A DNA stretch of 29,129 nt, from the NCBI GenBank assembly GCA_013115135.1, contig JABANP010000605.1, positions 1-29,129 of the forward strand, given 5' to 3'. Below the pieces are notes generated by a model that saw only the letters and a list, made by a program, of their open reading frames with translations, ran no database searches and was not told where the DNA came from. Positions 1-9,716 of this stretch are shown here, one piece after another (position 1 is the first letter of the stretch; each line of letters opens with the position of its first letter). This DNA comes from Perkinsus olseni (taxonomy: Eukaryota > Perkinsozoa > Perkinsida > Perkinsidae). Made by a program: the position numbers and the translations under genes.

Positions 1-755
1 GTCCTCGAGTAGTTCTAGTCGCTGTTACAAGACAAAAGCACCCCATGCTGCCGGCCGGGCTTAGTCATCCCTAGGATTCTAGTGCATGCAAAATCTGAAC
101 CATCTCTTGCTCGCTCTCGGCCGTTTTCGGCCAGGCGACAGAACAACAGCTGGGAGCCAGTCCGCTGTTTGTGAGGTCGGGATACTCAGCAGCTGGGGTT
201 TTTTAGCTTTCAATCGGTTATTGAATGCATGCAATCTTGTGGTGAATGGGAGAAGGCTCCCAAGATTGTTTGTGACACGCCGGAATGATGGCGAGACACG
301 ATGTTTTCAGTTAAGGTCATTGTTGAGCTTGATGGCGATAAGACCGAAACAGGTCTCGGTGATCTGCGATTATTTCTCGCGGGAATATCGTCACCAATAT
401 GGCGAAACCCAACCCAGCATTCTTCTCGGGTGTTGAAGAAGTCGGGATACTGAAAGAATGGGAAGAGCTGCGAAGTCGTCAAATATCACAACCAATAGCC
501 TGGGGTTCAAAAGAAGCATGACGTACTCGTTCTGGTCTCATCAGAGGACAGCCTATGGAGCAACCTCGTAGTCACTCATCATGCAAACGATAATGACCAA
601 TACTGAAGGGTGGCGATCCGTCGTATTGCAAAAATTGAGCGATTGAAATCATTCCTCAACCAATTGATGGCACTACTAAAGGTACATAGAGGACGATACC
701 GTATAGGATCTGTTAGTCGACACAGTCCCGCGCGTCGCAACACACAGCTCAATAC
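1..755. other. No gene recognised
   Basis: I find no convincing coding region, RNA gene or repeat array here. Short open frames on both strands have no recognisable domain and lack the clean splice patterns seen elsewhere in the window. It could hold the 3' untranslated region of the minus-strand gene that ends at 756, or an exon of a gene extending outside the window. Confidence 0.4.
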
Positions 756-1172
756 TCATGGATGGGGACACTCTCCCGGCTGCAGAACTATTGCCACGCC
801 TTCGAACAGAGTCTTCACAGTCTTAGCTTTCCAATCATAATCATATGAGTACAGATCTCCGTCACGGACTTGATACGGACATTCGGAACCCACTAGCAAT
901 ATGAACTCGTTGTACTCAGCTTTGCTCTCCTCCGCCACCTCGTAGAAGAATGGCGTTCGCTCGTTCACGTTGATGGCATCCGAGAAGCCCATGTGGCCAC
1001 AGTCGAAGAGAAGCACCACACCGGAGGCTTGTGGGAGCCACTCAGCCTGAATGCAGTCTGTCGGAGGGAAGACGATCCTGGAGTACGTGCCACTGGGCGG
1101 AGGAGGTTTCTTCAACACAGGTATTTGCCATACGACCAGGGTAACGCAGAGCACGGAGGACATAGCCCACAT
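756..1172 (-). CDS. Small putative secreted protein, orphan
   Basis: This is a 138-residue single-exon open frame that I do not recognise. It opens with a hydrophobic stretch (about residues 3-18, SSVLCVTLVVWQIPV) that looks like a signal peptide or signal anchor. A Pro-rich linker (KKPPPPSG) follows, then a mixed polar domain of about 110 residues. Four cysteines (CIQ, DCGH, ECPY, ECPH) after the leader could form two disulfides in the secretory pathway. The start is the ATG at 1172; a second Met lies three codons in. It is transcribed in the same direction as the next gene, whose stop lies about 540 bases away. A longer protein with further exons cannot be excluded. The residue composition looks coding, but function is unknown. 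Confidence 0.5.
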   Translation of the reverse strand: MWAMSSVLCVTLVVWQIPVLKKPPPPSGTYSRIVFPPTDCIQAEWLPQASGVVLLFDCGHMGFSDAINVNERTPFFYEVAEESKAEYNEFILLVGSECPYQVRDGDLYSYDYDWKAKTVKTLFEGVAIVLQPGECPHP

Positions 1173-1714
1173 AACAAAAGGGTACGCTGAGGGATAAAGA
1201 ACCGTTGACAGGTTCTTAAGGGCTCACTACCCTTTCCATGCGGTGATGAGACGAGCGTCCCTCAATGAGCATATTCAGTATCTTCAGTGGCTCTTCAGAG
1301 TACTACAGGGAATAGTAACTCGCGAGTCTGCAGCAGAGCCAACTGAAAGCACTCGCTGTAGTCTCTCCGTACATTCGCTCGGCCGCGCTGGGAGTTGCTA
1401 GCTAATATAGCTCCCAGCTCTGTCTACCACACACGTCGTCACGTTGTCTCCATCTCAACAGCTCCCCCACACCTGTAGTCCTCCGCCCTCAGTGCCACTT
1501 CGGTCCACCACGAAAGGGGTCGAGAGAACAAGGAAAGGGGGGCTCTTGTAAGCTGGCTTGCTAACACGGCCTTCACGATCAAGCTAACCTGTCAACCTTG
1601 TCAGCTGCGCACCATGTCGCGCTGTCTCAATCTGAGCGTGTCCCCACAAGCACCGAAATGATCGGCAGATGTGACAACAGCACGAAGCATTTTCGGTTTC
1701 AGAAACATCTCAAT
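1173..1714. other. Intergenic, nothing recognised
   Basis: This stretch lies between two minus-strand genes. It should contain the 3' untranslated region of the helical-repeat gene and the upstream region of the small secreted gene. I see no RNA gene, repeat array or convincing exon in it. Confidence 0.4.
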
Positions 1715-2851
1715 TCATGCATGCCGAGCAGTAGCTTTTGTCGTATCAGTTCGAGACACACTACTAAGTTCTCTCAGCTCATCCTCAGTAAACTCGACCC
1801 GGTGACATTCGACGTGCCACGCTATAAGAGGCTCGCACAGCGCTCCAGCCGAAGGGCACCACTTCAACACTCTCGTCAATCTCAGTACTTGCTGAGGCCC
1901 TAAGGCATGTAGTCGCTTAGCCACATGGACAATCACCGGCCGTAGACGGTGGGGATCGTCCAGGGCAGGGAAGTGCCGCAGACTTGCGAGACCTTCAATG
2001 GCGTTGAGGGCGGGGGTAAGTCGGAGTTGAGAGTATTTCCAGACTATCTCTGCGCTCAGCCGGTCGATGATCTCCACCGAAGCACTGAACTCCGGCAAGA
2101 CTTCCTCGAGCCTCCACAGCGCCACAACGATGGACGCCAATTGCTTGGCGGCGAACTGCTGCGTCCGGGCGGTGATGTAGGTCATGGCGTTGTCAAGTAA
2201 TCTTCCCGGTAGTAATTCCTGTCGAACTCGCTGCACCTTCACGGCGAACGCGAGGAGACGACACACTTCTGTCGGATTGGCACCCCCTTGCAGTCGATCG
2301 GCCAACAACTCCAGCTGTTCCACCACCAAGGGAACATGGCGGCTCAGCACTCCTGCCCTGAGGAGACTTATTAGGCCTTGGCAGATTGTCGCGACAGGAG
2401 CATCTTCGGCACCCTCGCAAGCACAACCCAGTATCATGTGAGTCAGACTCTCGTCCTCCTTCAAGGACTCCGGCAGAGAGAAGCTGAGGGCCTCCAAATA
2501 TCGCCAAGCTCCTTCGCTGTCATCAGTCGATAATTCAACGTGGAAGAGACCCTCCGCGACACCCTCGGCCAAGTCTCGAACCTCGGCTTCGGCGCCAGCC
2601 TTGTGCAGAGCAAGCAGCAACGTGGCGCACTGCCCCAGTGTGAACGCTGGCAGAAGGGCGAGGGCACGGAGAGTGATGGAGCTACACGTTGAGGGAGTCG
2701 GTCGATCGAGGCCTGTGAAGCACTCCAAGATCTCGGTGGGGTCCCTCAGAGTGGTGACGTCGATGGACTCTTGGTTGGCTACACCGCGGATGAACGACCC
2801 TCGGCGAAGATTGGACACCAACAGCGGTCCAAAACGGCGTAGGCGAAGCAT
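1715..2851 (-). CDS. Helical-repeat protein, probably mitochondrial
   Basis: This is a 378-residue protein counted from the ATG at 2851; the frame is open 15 codons further but has no other ATG. The N-terminus (MLRLRRFGPLLVSNLRRGSF) is rich in Arg, Leu and Ser with no acidic residue, as in a mitochondrial targeting peptide. The rest is a string of Leu/Ala-rich amphipathic helices of about 35-40 residues (for example FAAKQLASIVVALWRLEE and QQVLRLTRVLKWCPS). This resembles the alpha-helical repeat arrays of organellar RNA-binding proteins (FASTK, RAP, OPR or HPR types). I do not see a C-terminal RAP domain. A role in mitochondrial RNA processing or ribosome assembly is inferred from architecture only. 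A possible splice acceptor (TTGTTGCAG) just upstream suggests a 5' leader intron or a trans-splice site. Confidence 0.6.
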   Translation of the reverse strand: MLRLRRFGPLLVSNLRRGSFIRGVANQESIDVTTLRDPTEILECFTGLDRPTPSTCSSITLRALALLPAFTLGQCATLLLALHKAGAEAEVRDLAEGVAEGLFHVELSTDDSEGAWRYLEALSFSLPESLKEDESLTHMILGCACEGAEDAPVATICQGLISLLRAGVLSRHVPLVVEQLELLADRLQGGANPTEVCRLLAFAVKVQRVRQELLPGRLLDNAMTYITARTQQFAAKQLASIVVALWRLEEVLPEFSASVEIIDRLSAEIVWKYSQLRLTPALNAIEGLASLRHFPALDDPHRLRPVIVHVAKRLHALGPQQVLRLTRVLKWCPSAGALCEPLIAWHVECHRVEFTEDELRELSSVSRTDTTKATARHA

Positions 2852-3075
2852 GAAAGAGAGTTGAAGTAGGCCGGCTTGTTTTCTTCTCTGCAACAAAAAA
2901 CACTGATAGCACTATGGCACCGCCATCTGTAGCAGCTCGAACTCAACGACACAGCGAGAGGTGGCAAGAATGGTAGATGAGATTTGCAAGTAACAGCAGG
3001 AGTCAAGTCGGACTCACTAACAAAGGAACAACACTTCGTTGAAATGATACAAAACTATGTTTATACAAAGACACT

Positions 3076-5118
3076 CTACCATACAAGTGGCAGACAGAAG
3101 CACTCCTCTTGTGGCCGATAGACGGGCGGGCACTCAGGAGGCGATCCTTGCATCATCGCAAAGGTTGCCTCAGCGTCCGTGAGATCACTGGTCCTGAGTC
3201 CTAACCGGGCGGCCTGGAGGGCTAGCAGCTTCTGCTTCACCTTCTGCATGCGCGGTCGGGCCGCCTCGTGACAGGCAGCGTCGAATGCCACTTGATTGGG
3301 GTCTCGAACTCTATCATATAAATCATAGTCCAGTCGACACTGCAGAGGTTGTCCTTCCTTCATACAGCTCGTCCCCTTCCGCCACATCGGATCCAACCCG
3401 AAGTAGTCCGGCCATGTACAGAAGGCACACCAGACGCTATTGCCGGGGACCTCTTCGACACTCAGTTGACCGCTGAGGTCCTCGCAGGCCTCTGGGCTAG
3501 CTTCGCAGTACTCAACCATGGCAAGGCCGGTCGGCGTTAGCCCGTCTTTCAACGGCCGGGGAATAGGGAAGCCTCGGCGAACAAGCTGCACCGCTTGCCT
3601 TATCATATTTCGAACCGCTTCTTCCTGTAGCTCGCCGTACATGTTGAGGAGCTTCATCGGGTAGTAGAGGGCATTCAAGTGTGGCGACCCGACCGCAAAC
3701 TGCACGTCCTTGTACCCTGGCTGCAGTCTTGGAGGGGTGCCGTACCGGTCCATCTCGCCGAGGTTCACGACGACACCACCGGGCTTGATAAAATGAGATC
3801 GGGTGATGCCAGTGCCAACTCCGCTCACGTAGACGTTGGCCTTGGAGAATATCCTCAGTTGCTCCTCGAAGGTGTACTTCTCCCAGCGGATGAAGGTGAA
3901 GTCGCAGTTGAGGGTTTCGTGCGAGTGAAGGGCAACAGACTCTAGCATGGCCCGTTCAGGGTCAGTGAACCTCTTGTTGTCCACAATGACCCCTCGGCAG
4001 CCGTCCTGGGCGCGGTCTATCGGCACTGCGGTGCTCCCTCTGGTGGCGGAGGCGGCATCAGCTATACCGTAGCGAGCGAGAATGCGCTGAGTGTACATGT
4101 AGAGGGCGTTCTCGTAGGTGTAGGAGCCCGGCATGGTCGTGTCGGTGTTGAAGCTCCTATGGGCCATCCGACGGGACCCGACGATGACTCTTTGGAAGCG
4201 GTAAGTGGGCCGACGAAGGTCGTTCAGACGGCTGTACTTGCCGCCGCCGAATCTTGGCCAGAACTCATCGCAAAGGAACTTCTTGCCGTTGAAGCGGTCC
4301 TCGACCTTCATCACCACATTCACGTCAGCATCCCCGTACCCAAAGCGGATCATAGACACGTACAGCGGATAGAGGGCATCGTACATGATGTGACCTACGT
4401 TGTGAGCGTAGAGGGCGTACCCGTAGATCGTCACCCCGGTGACAGCGGTGGGCTTCCACGCACGCTGGTCCAGCCAGTGGAGCAGTGCAGCCGCGTCTTC
4501 GAAGAACACCAACTCCGGAGAGAACGGACGGCCAATGGGGTCATAGTGTACATCACCCATGAAGAACGACGAGCAGTTCTTGGTCAGGTTCCTGATACGG
4601 TCCGCGGAAACGAGGCCGTCGTAGGGCCCTGGGACCACCGCATCGACCATTGGCGAGACCGGACGCTGATGGTAGGGCGACGAGCGCACCTCTCCCTTCC
4701 GAGGCAACAGCAGGTAGAAGAGGTCCTCGTCTTTATTGTAGTACAAGTTGTCAAAAATACATGTACGGTTGACGACGCTACCAGTGCATTGGACCGCACT
4801 CCAAAGATTCGCCTCCTTCTCCGGGGCGTCGGGCAAGAAGTAGTCAACAGTGGCTGGGCGACCATTCATAGGGTTCACGAGCTGGTCCGCTCGGATGAGG
4901 ATCTCTGGACCAGAGGGCGCTGTTGTGATGAAGTTAGAGTAGCCTCGCAAGTGCCCGACGAATCCGTCAAGGTGTGGTATGCCGAAGAGTATGTACAGAG
5001 CGACAAGGGTCAGTACTGGTACGAGTAGGTAGGGCAAGAGACGGGGCAGGCCCAAACGAAGGTAGGAGGCCAGAAGGCTCCGACGACTCTGCCGTAGGAC
5101 GCTGCGTAATCCTGACAT
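3076..5118 (-). CDS. GT61-type glycosyltransferase, copy 1
   Basis: This intronless 680-residue type II membrane protein has a basic N-terminus, one hydrophobic anchor (about residues 28-48, LLPYLLVPVLTLVALYILFG) and a large lumenal part. The core carries a GT61 (DUF563/EOGT-like) signature: VYVSGVGTGITRSHFIKPG followed by GVVVNLGE, the Gly-rich loop and strand that form the nucleotide-sugar site in this family. Upstream blocks shared with both neighbours are NRTCIFDN (an N-glycosylation sequon beside a Cys), FFMGDV, RVIVGSRRMAHRSFNT, PGSYTYENAL and CRGVIVDNKRF. A Cys/Trp-rich tail of about 130 residues (WCAFCTWPDYFGLDPMW, ending CLPLVW) lies outside the usual GT61 fold. It probably transfers a sugar to proteins or glycans in the Golgi; donor and acceptor are unknown. 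It is the last of three tandem copies, 139 bases downstream of copy 2. Confidence 0.8.
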   Translation of the reverse strand: MSGLRSVLRQSRRSLLASYLRLGLPRLLPYLLVPVLTLVALYILFGIPHLDGFVGHLRGYSNFITTAPSGPEILIRADQLVNPMNGRPATVDYFLPDAPEKEANLWSAVQCTGSVVNRTCIFDNLYYNKDEDLFYLLLPRKGEVRSSPYHQRPVSPMVDAVVPGPYDGLVSADRIRNLTKNCSSFFMGDVHYDPIGRPFSPELVFFEDAAALLHWLDQRAWKPTAVTGVTIYGYALYAHNVGHIMYDALYPLYVSMIRFGYGDADVNVVMKVEDRFNGKKFLCDEFWPRFGGGKYSRLNDLRRPTYRFQRVIVGSRRMAHRSFNTDTTMPGSYTYENALYMYTQRILARYGIADAASATRGSTAVPIDRAQDGCRGVIVDNKRFTDPERAMLESVALHSHETLNCDFTFIRWEKYTFEEQLRIFSKANVYVSGVGTGITRSHFIKPGGVVVNLGEMDRYGTPPRLQPGYKDVQFAVGSPHLNALYYPMKLLNMYGELQEEAVRNMIRQAVQLVRRGFPIPRPLKDGLTPTGLAMVEYCEASPEACEDLSGQLSVEEVPGNSVWCAFCTWPDYFGLDPMWRKGTSCMKEGQPLQCRLDYDLYDRVRDPNQVAFDAACHEAARPRMQKVKQKLLALQAARLGLRTSDLTDAEATFAMMQGSPPECPPVYRPQEECFCLPLVW

Positions 5119-5257
5119 GAAGGCCCCGAGGAGGCTGAGAAACTGAGCACTCGCAGAAACCTTGAAGGAATCTTAACTCGACGCGCGTAAGATACGAAGG
5201 AACACAGGAAACAGCAAAAAAGGTACATATAAGACACAAAGGAACAGTAAACAGTAA

Positions 5258-7312
5258 TCACCAGACCAAGGCCTTGCACCAACATAACTCGCCAGACACA
5301 TAAGTCGGTGGACAGCTCGGAGGGTCCGCTGTCAGAAGGGCCTCTGTCGCCTCCTCGGGCGACAACTTTTCCACAGTAACGCCGAGTTCACTGGCCCTCT
5401 CTGCCAGCAGACGCTCTCGTAGCTCTTGCATCGCCGGGCGGCTCTCTTCGTGGCACTTGGCGTCGAAGGCGAGATGGTCCGGGGACCGACAGGAGTCGTA
5501 GAGGGCGTAGTTGAGCTTGCACTGGCGGGTCTTGTCGTACCACTCGCAGGTGGTATCAGCTCGCCACATGGTGTCTAGACCGATGTAGTCAGGCCACATA
5601 CAGAGGGAGCACCACGGATCATCCTGGTCGGGCCGGTCATCAACATTGAACTCGCTCTCGAGGTCCTCGCAGTCACTCGGGCTTGCTCGGCAGTACTTCG
5701 CCATAGCTTCACCGACGATGGAAATACCATCTTCGAGCGGCCGTGGCAGCGTCCATCCCGTCTTCACCCGATCTACTGCTTGCCTCACGATAAGCTCCAC
5801 TGCTTCGGGCTGCAGTCTACCGTACACGTTCCACAGCTTAGCCGGGTAGTAGAGGGCCTGCAGGTAGGGCGCTCCGGCCGCGAACTGGACGTCCCGATAG
5901 GAAATCTGGACTCTCTCAGGAGTGCCAAACTTCTCCAGCTCGCCCAGGTTGACGACAGCTCCGCCAGGCCGCGTGAGATGAGCTCGAGTGATGCCAGTGC
6001 CAACGCCGCTGACGTAGACGTCGGAGTTGGTGAATAGCTCCAATTGCTCCTCGAATGAGTACTTCTTCCAATCGACGAAGGTGAAGTCGCAGACGCCCTC
6101 GTCCTTGAGCTTGTCGATCAGCTCGTAGAACATCTTCCGGTCGGCCGCGTCGAACCTTTTGTTGTCGGTGATAACGCCCCTGCAAGTTCCATCGCGCACA
6201 CCAGGCTTGATCTCAGCAGCGGGATCCATGGCCGTCTTGGAGTCGATCAGACCGTAGCGAGACTGCAGGCGTCGAGAGAAGTACCACAGGGCGTTCTCGT
6301 AGGTGTAGGAGCCCGGCAGAGTACTGTAAGTGTTGAAAGAGCGATGGGCCATACGACGCGACCCGACGATGACCCTTTGGAAGCGATAAAGAGGATCGGT
6401 GAGGTCGTCCAGGTGAGTGTAGGTGCCACCACCAAAGACAGGGGCGATGTCGTCTCCAATTACGTGCATGCCGGGCTTCAACACGCCATTATAGACCATT
6501 TTGAACAACACATTGACGTCAGCAGCCCCGTAGCCGAAGCGCAGCATTGAGATGAACATAGGGTAGATACCATCGTAGAGGGCATGGCCGACGTTGTGCA
6601 TGTAAAGGGCGAAGCCATAGACTGTTAGACCCGGGCGGAAGGTGGCTCCGGTCGTAGTGTGATACATGACCCACATCTGAGCGTCCAAGGGAGAGTCCAA
6701 AATGTGTATGATGGGCTCAAAGCGATTGCCGGTGGGCTCGTAGTCGACATCGCCCATGAAGAAGTCGCTGCAGCCGTCGATGAGCGACCTCACACTGGCC
6801 TCCGTGACGACAGAACCATCGTAGGGGCCGGAGAGAACCACGTCCTTCGCGACTTCGACGGGGCGACCTGCATACGGTGCCGATCGGATTCGTGAGCTGG
6901 CGGGAAGGACAATGTGGAACTTCTCCTCTGAGGGGACATAGTAGAAGTTATCGAAGATGCAGCTTCGGTTGAGCCTGCTGCCGGTGCACTGCACGGACGT
7001 CCACAACTGTGGATGGTCATAGGGGTCCTCGAGGGCGACGTAGTCGGTAGTACTGGGGCGGCCACTCATAGGGTCGGTGAGCTGATCGGCCCTGAGGTAA
7101 GTCGAAGAACCATTCCTCGAAGGCTCTGCAGACGAGGCCTTGGCCACTGGCAGCGACGCTGGTGGGTCGGGGCCGCGGAGGGAGGAGACGGTGTGAACAG
7201 GAGAGTTGGTGAAGAGTAGAAAAAGAAATAATAATGTGAACCCAAAAGGGACAGCCCAGAGCCATCGTTGCCTGGGTCGGTGTCCCCGGATGAAGAACCG
7301 AGGGCTGACCAT
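5258..7312 (-). CDS. GT61-type glycosyltransferase, copy 2
   Basis: This intronless 684-residue paralogue of the flanking genes starts at the ATG at 7312. It has a basic N-terminus, one hydrophobic anchor at about residues 18-36 (LWAVPFGFTLLFLFLLF) and a Ser/Pro-rich stem. The GT61-like core includes SGVGTGITRAHLTRPGG and AVVNLGE, with the conserved blocks LNRSCIFDN, FFMGDV, RVIVGSRRMAHRSFNT, CRGVITDNKRF and CDFTFVDWKKYSFEEQ. The Cys-rich tail has WCSLCMWPDYIGLDTMW, then TCEW, CKLNYALYDSCRSPDHLAFD and a terminal CKALVW. These features predict a Golgi glycosyltransferase with its catalytic domain in the lumen. Tandem duplication with strongly conserved motifs but divergent stems suggests diversification of acceptor use. 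A tRNA T-arm-like sequence lies about 45 bases upstream of the ATG on the opposite strand. Confidence 0.8.
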   Translation of the reverse strand: MVSPRFFIRGHRPRQRWLWAVPFGFTLLFLFLLFTNSPVHTVSSLRGPDPPASLPVAKASSAEPSRNGSSTYLRADQLTDPMSGRPSTTDYVALEDPYDHPQLWTSVQCTGSRLNRSCIFDNFYYVPSEEKFHIVLPASSRIRSAPYAGRPVEVAKDVVLSGPYDGSVVTEASVRSLIDGCSDFFMGDVDYEPTGNRFEPIIHILDSPLDAQMWVMYHTTTGATFRPGLTVYGFALYMHNVGHALYDGIYPMFISMLRFGYGAADVNVLFKMVYNGVLKPGMHVIGDDIAPVFGGGTYTHLDDLTDPLYRFQRVIVGSRRMAHRSFNTYSTLPGSYTYENALWYFSRRLQSRYGLIDSKTAMDPAAEIKPGVRDGTCRGVITDNKRFDAADRKMFYELIDKLKDEGVCDFTFVDWKKYSFEEQLELFTNSDVYVSGVGTGITRAHLTRPGGAVVNLGELEKFGTPERVQISYRDVQFAAGAPYLQALYYPAKLWNVYGRLQPEAVELIVRQAVDRVKTGWTLPRPLEDGISIVGEAMAKYCRASPSDCEDLESEFNVDDRPDQDDPWCSLCMWPDYIGLDTMWRADTTCEWYDKTRQCKLNYALYDSCRSPDHLAFDAKCHEESRPAMQELRERLLAERASELGVTVEKLSPEEATEALLTADPPSCPPTYVSGELCWCKALVW

Positions 7313-7354
7313 AGGAAGAAACAGGAACTGAGGTCAGGACAGAGCCTAGTCTCC

Positions 7355-7380
7355 AAAGGTCCCAGGTTCGATCCCCGCAT
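7355..7380 (+). other. tRNA T-arm/B-box-like sequence
   Basis: AAAGGTCCCAGGTTCGATCC joins a variable-loop-like AGGTC to a Pol III B-box-like GGTTCGATCC. The T stem is only partly paired, and no matching 5' acceptor strand or D arm is visible, so this is not an intact tRNA gene. It sits in the 5' leader region of GT61 copy 2, on the opposite strand. Confidence 0.4.
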
Positions 7381-7486
7381 CCCGCACTTTTACTCGACCC
7401 CTTATCAAAAACTGCCAATTGAAGCAGGCCGTAAGAGTACAGTTAAATGTCAAATTAAATGATACAAACGCGTACAGTAGAAAACG

Positions 7487-9631
7487 TCACAGCCAGACCA
7501 GCGGCTGGCAGGAGCACGGCCGCCCTTCCTCGTATCGCGGAGGGCAGTTCGGCGGTCGACCCTTCATCAGGGTTTCGGTCGCTTGGGCAGGGCTCAAGTC
7601 AACTACGTTCACCCCAAGCCGGGCAGCCTGCCGCCCCAGCAGCCGCTCCCTCTGCCGTCGCATAGCCCCTCGACTGCCTTCGTGACACTCCTTATCGAAG
7701 GCGAGGTGGTCAGGCGATCGGCAGCGGTCGAAGAGTCGGTAGTTCAGCCTACACCGGCGAGTCTCATCGTACCACTCACAACTCTGCCCCTTCTTCCACA
7801 TACTGTCGAGACCAATATACTCAGGCCAACTACAAAGGGCACACCAATAGTCATCGCCTGGCCTATCATACGGGTTTAATTGGCCCTCAAGGTCCTCGCA
7901 GTCGGCCGGACTCCTCTTGCAGTACTTATCGAAGGACTTGCCGACATGGGAGAGACCGTCTTCTAAGGGGCGAGGCAATCGGAAACCTTCCTTCACCTTG
8001 TCAATCGCCCGCTCGATCACAAACCGAACCGCTTCAGGCTGGAGCTCGCCGTAGACGTTCCAAAGCTTGGGCGGGTAAAACATAGCAAACAAGTACGGCG
8101 CACCAGTGGAGAATTGGACATCCCTGTAAGATGCCTGCAATCGAGGCGGGTACCCAAGAGACTCTAGTTCGCCAAGATTCACCACCACCCCACCGGGCTT
8201 TATCATGTGGGCTCGAGTAATACCAGTGCCAACGCCGCTAATGTAAACGTCGGAGTCGGCGAAGATCTGCAACTGCTCTCGAAAGGTGTAGTCTTCCCAC
8301 TTCAAAAAAATTATGTTGCACCTTCCCGAGCGTCTAATAGCCGCCAGGACGCTCTGCAGCATAGCCCTCTCCTTATCGGTGAACCTTTTGTTGTCGGTGA
8401 GGACGCCTCGGCAACCACTCGCCGCTCGATCGGGGATCACTGGAGCCTGCGGTGACATGAGACCCTTCCAGGGCGCAAGGCCGTAGCTCGCCTTGAGCCT
8501 CTGCGTGAAGTAATAAAGGGCGTTCTCAAAACTATACGAGCCCGGCATAGTACCTCTTAGGTTCAACGACCGCTGCGCCATATTCCGGGAGCCGACGATA
8601 ACACGCTGAAATTGATACAACCTGTCTGGTAGTTCGCCGAGCTTGTAGTAGTTGGCGCCGAAGAAAGTCGGTATGATCTCGTCGGCCGTCACAGACTGTC
8701 CCGGTCGATGCATGTCGTTATACACTATCCGCAGGGCCGCGTTGACCCGAGCACCACCGTAACCGAAGCGCAGCATGGAGATGAAGAGAGGGTAGATGCC
8801 GTCGTAGAGCAGGTGACCGGTGTTGTGCATGTAAAGGGAGAAGCCGTAGGCAGTGAGCCCTTCGACGTACCGAGGCAGCTCGTCGTAGGGCGACGTGACC
8901 GAGGCTATCCATTCTCGGGCTTCCTCAGCGGTCTCCAGTATGTGGATGACGGGAGAGAAGTTGTCGCCCGTCGGAATGAAGGCAACGTCGCCCATGAAGA
9001 AATCGCTGCAATTGGCCAGGACCTCCGCTACGGAATAAAAAGTAACTTCACCATTCAAGTACAACGAGGTGGAGTCCTCAGAGGGGTCTACTGGGCGACC
9101 CAGATAAGGAGCTCGACGGACCTCGCCGAAGGAAGGTAACAGAATGTGGAAGCGCTCATCGTGGGTGGTATAATAGAAATTGTCGAAAATGCAAGAACGG
9201 TTAAGCCGATCTCCAGTGCACTGTATGTCAGTCCACAAATCTGCAGACCTTCCCCTTTTCCCGCTTCGCTCCGCTGTTACAATTAAATCGACGTTCTTCG
9301 GACGGCCACTGAGTGGATCCACCAGGTCCCCCGCTGTCACATAATGATCGTCCTTCAGTCCTCTGCCTTTCTGACGGCCGCCATAGGCCTCCGCTTGCGG
9401 CAGAGGCATTGGTGGTGGCCGAAGGAAAGAGAACAAGCGCAATCGAGCGGTCGACACTGGGGCGTGGCGTAGGAGTATGAAGGGTATGAGCAGGGTAGAG
9501 ACTATCGCTACAGCACAGATGAGGGCTGTAGCCCCGGAGAAGACCACCCTCGCCAGGTACTTCCGCTGGAGTCCCTTCTTGCTCCTGGGTGTCCATGGGG
9601 GTGCTGCTGAGCGGAAAAAGGAGAGGGACAT
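7487..9631 (-). CDS. GT61-type glycosyltransferase, copy 3
   Basis: This intronless protein has 714 residues counted from the ATG at 9631. The frame is open 14 codons further, but those codons come from a tRNA-like sequence and lack an ATG. It has a basic N-terminus (PRSKKGLQRK), one hydrophobic anchor (about residues 32-56, VVFSGATALICAVAIVSTLL) and a stem. The GT61-like core shows LNRSCIFDN, FFMGDV, RVIVGSRNMAQRSLN, CRGVLTDNKRF, then SGVGTGITRAHMIKPGG and VVNLGE. The Cys-rich tail (WCALCSWPEYIGLDSMW, SCEW, CRLNYRLFDRCRSPDHLAFD, ending CQPLVWL) matches the other copies. It is the most upstream of the three and the most divergent in the anchor and stem, with an insertion near ERSGKRGR. A Golgi glycosyltransferase is predicted; the substrate is unknown. 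Confidence 0.8.
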   Translation of the reverse strand: MSLSFFRSAAPPWTPRSKKGLQRKYLARVVFSGATALICAVAIVSTLLIPFILLRHAPVSTARLRLFSFLRPPPMPLPQAEAYGGRQKGRGLKDDHYVTAGDLVDPLSGRPKNVDLIVTAERSGKRGRSADLWTDIQCTGDRLNRSCIFDNFYYTTHDERFHILLPSFGEVRRAPYLGRPVDPSEDSTSLYLNGEVTFYSVAEVLANCSDFFMGDVAFIPTGDNFSPVIHILETAEEAREWIASVTSPYDELPRYVEGLTAYGFSLYMHNTGHLLYDGIYPLFISMLRFGYGGARVNAALRIVYNDMHRPGQSVTADEIIPTFFGANYYKLGELPDRLYQFQRVIVGSRNMAQRSLNLRGTMPGSYSFENALYYFTQRLKASYGLAPWKGLMSPQAPVIPDRAASGCRGVLTDNKRFTDKERAMLQSVLAAIRRSGRCNIIFLKWEDYTFREQLQIFADSDVYISGVGTGITRAHMIKPGGVVVNLGELESLGYPPRLQASYRDVQFSTGAPYLFAMFYPPKLWNVYGELQPEAVRFVIERAIDKVKEGFRLPRPLEDGLSHVGKSFDKYCKRSPADCEDLEGQLNPYDRPGDDYWCALCSWPEYIGLDSMWKKGQSCEWYDETRRCRLNYRLFDRCRSPDHLAFDKECHEGSRGAMRRQRERLLGRQAARLGVNVVDLSPAQATETLMKGRPPNCPPRYEEGRPCSCQPLVWL

Positions 9632-9642
9632 GGACAAACAGG

Positions 9643-9716
9643 GCCGCTGCAGGATTCGAACCGGATACCACACGGTTAAGAGAAATACCCACTAACGGCT
9701 CGACCAAGTCAACCTG
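9643..9716 (-). other. Degenerate tRNA-like sequence in GT61 leader
   Basis: On the minus strand this contains a D-arm-like TTGGTCGAG segment, a possible anticodon arm, and a B-box-like GGTTCGAATCC. Several T-stem pairs are mismatched and the acceptor arms do not pair well, so I read it as a tRNA pseudogene or a tRNA-derived short repeat. It ends about a dozen bases upstream of the start codon of GT61 copy 3, in the same orientation. Confidence 0.45.

Noticed and set aside
4159..5028. Long plus-strand open frame (289 codons) across GT61 copy 1
   Set aside because: It is antisense to a well-supported glycosyltransferase frame, has no recognisable domain, and reflects high-GC codon bias on the opposite strand.
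9643..9716. Functional tRNA gene on the minus strand
   Set aside because: T-stem mismatches, poor acceptor pairing and an anticodon loop without a purine at position 37 argue against an active tRNA.
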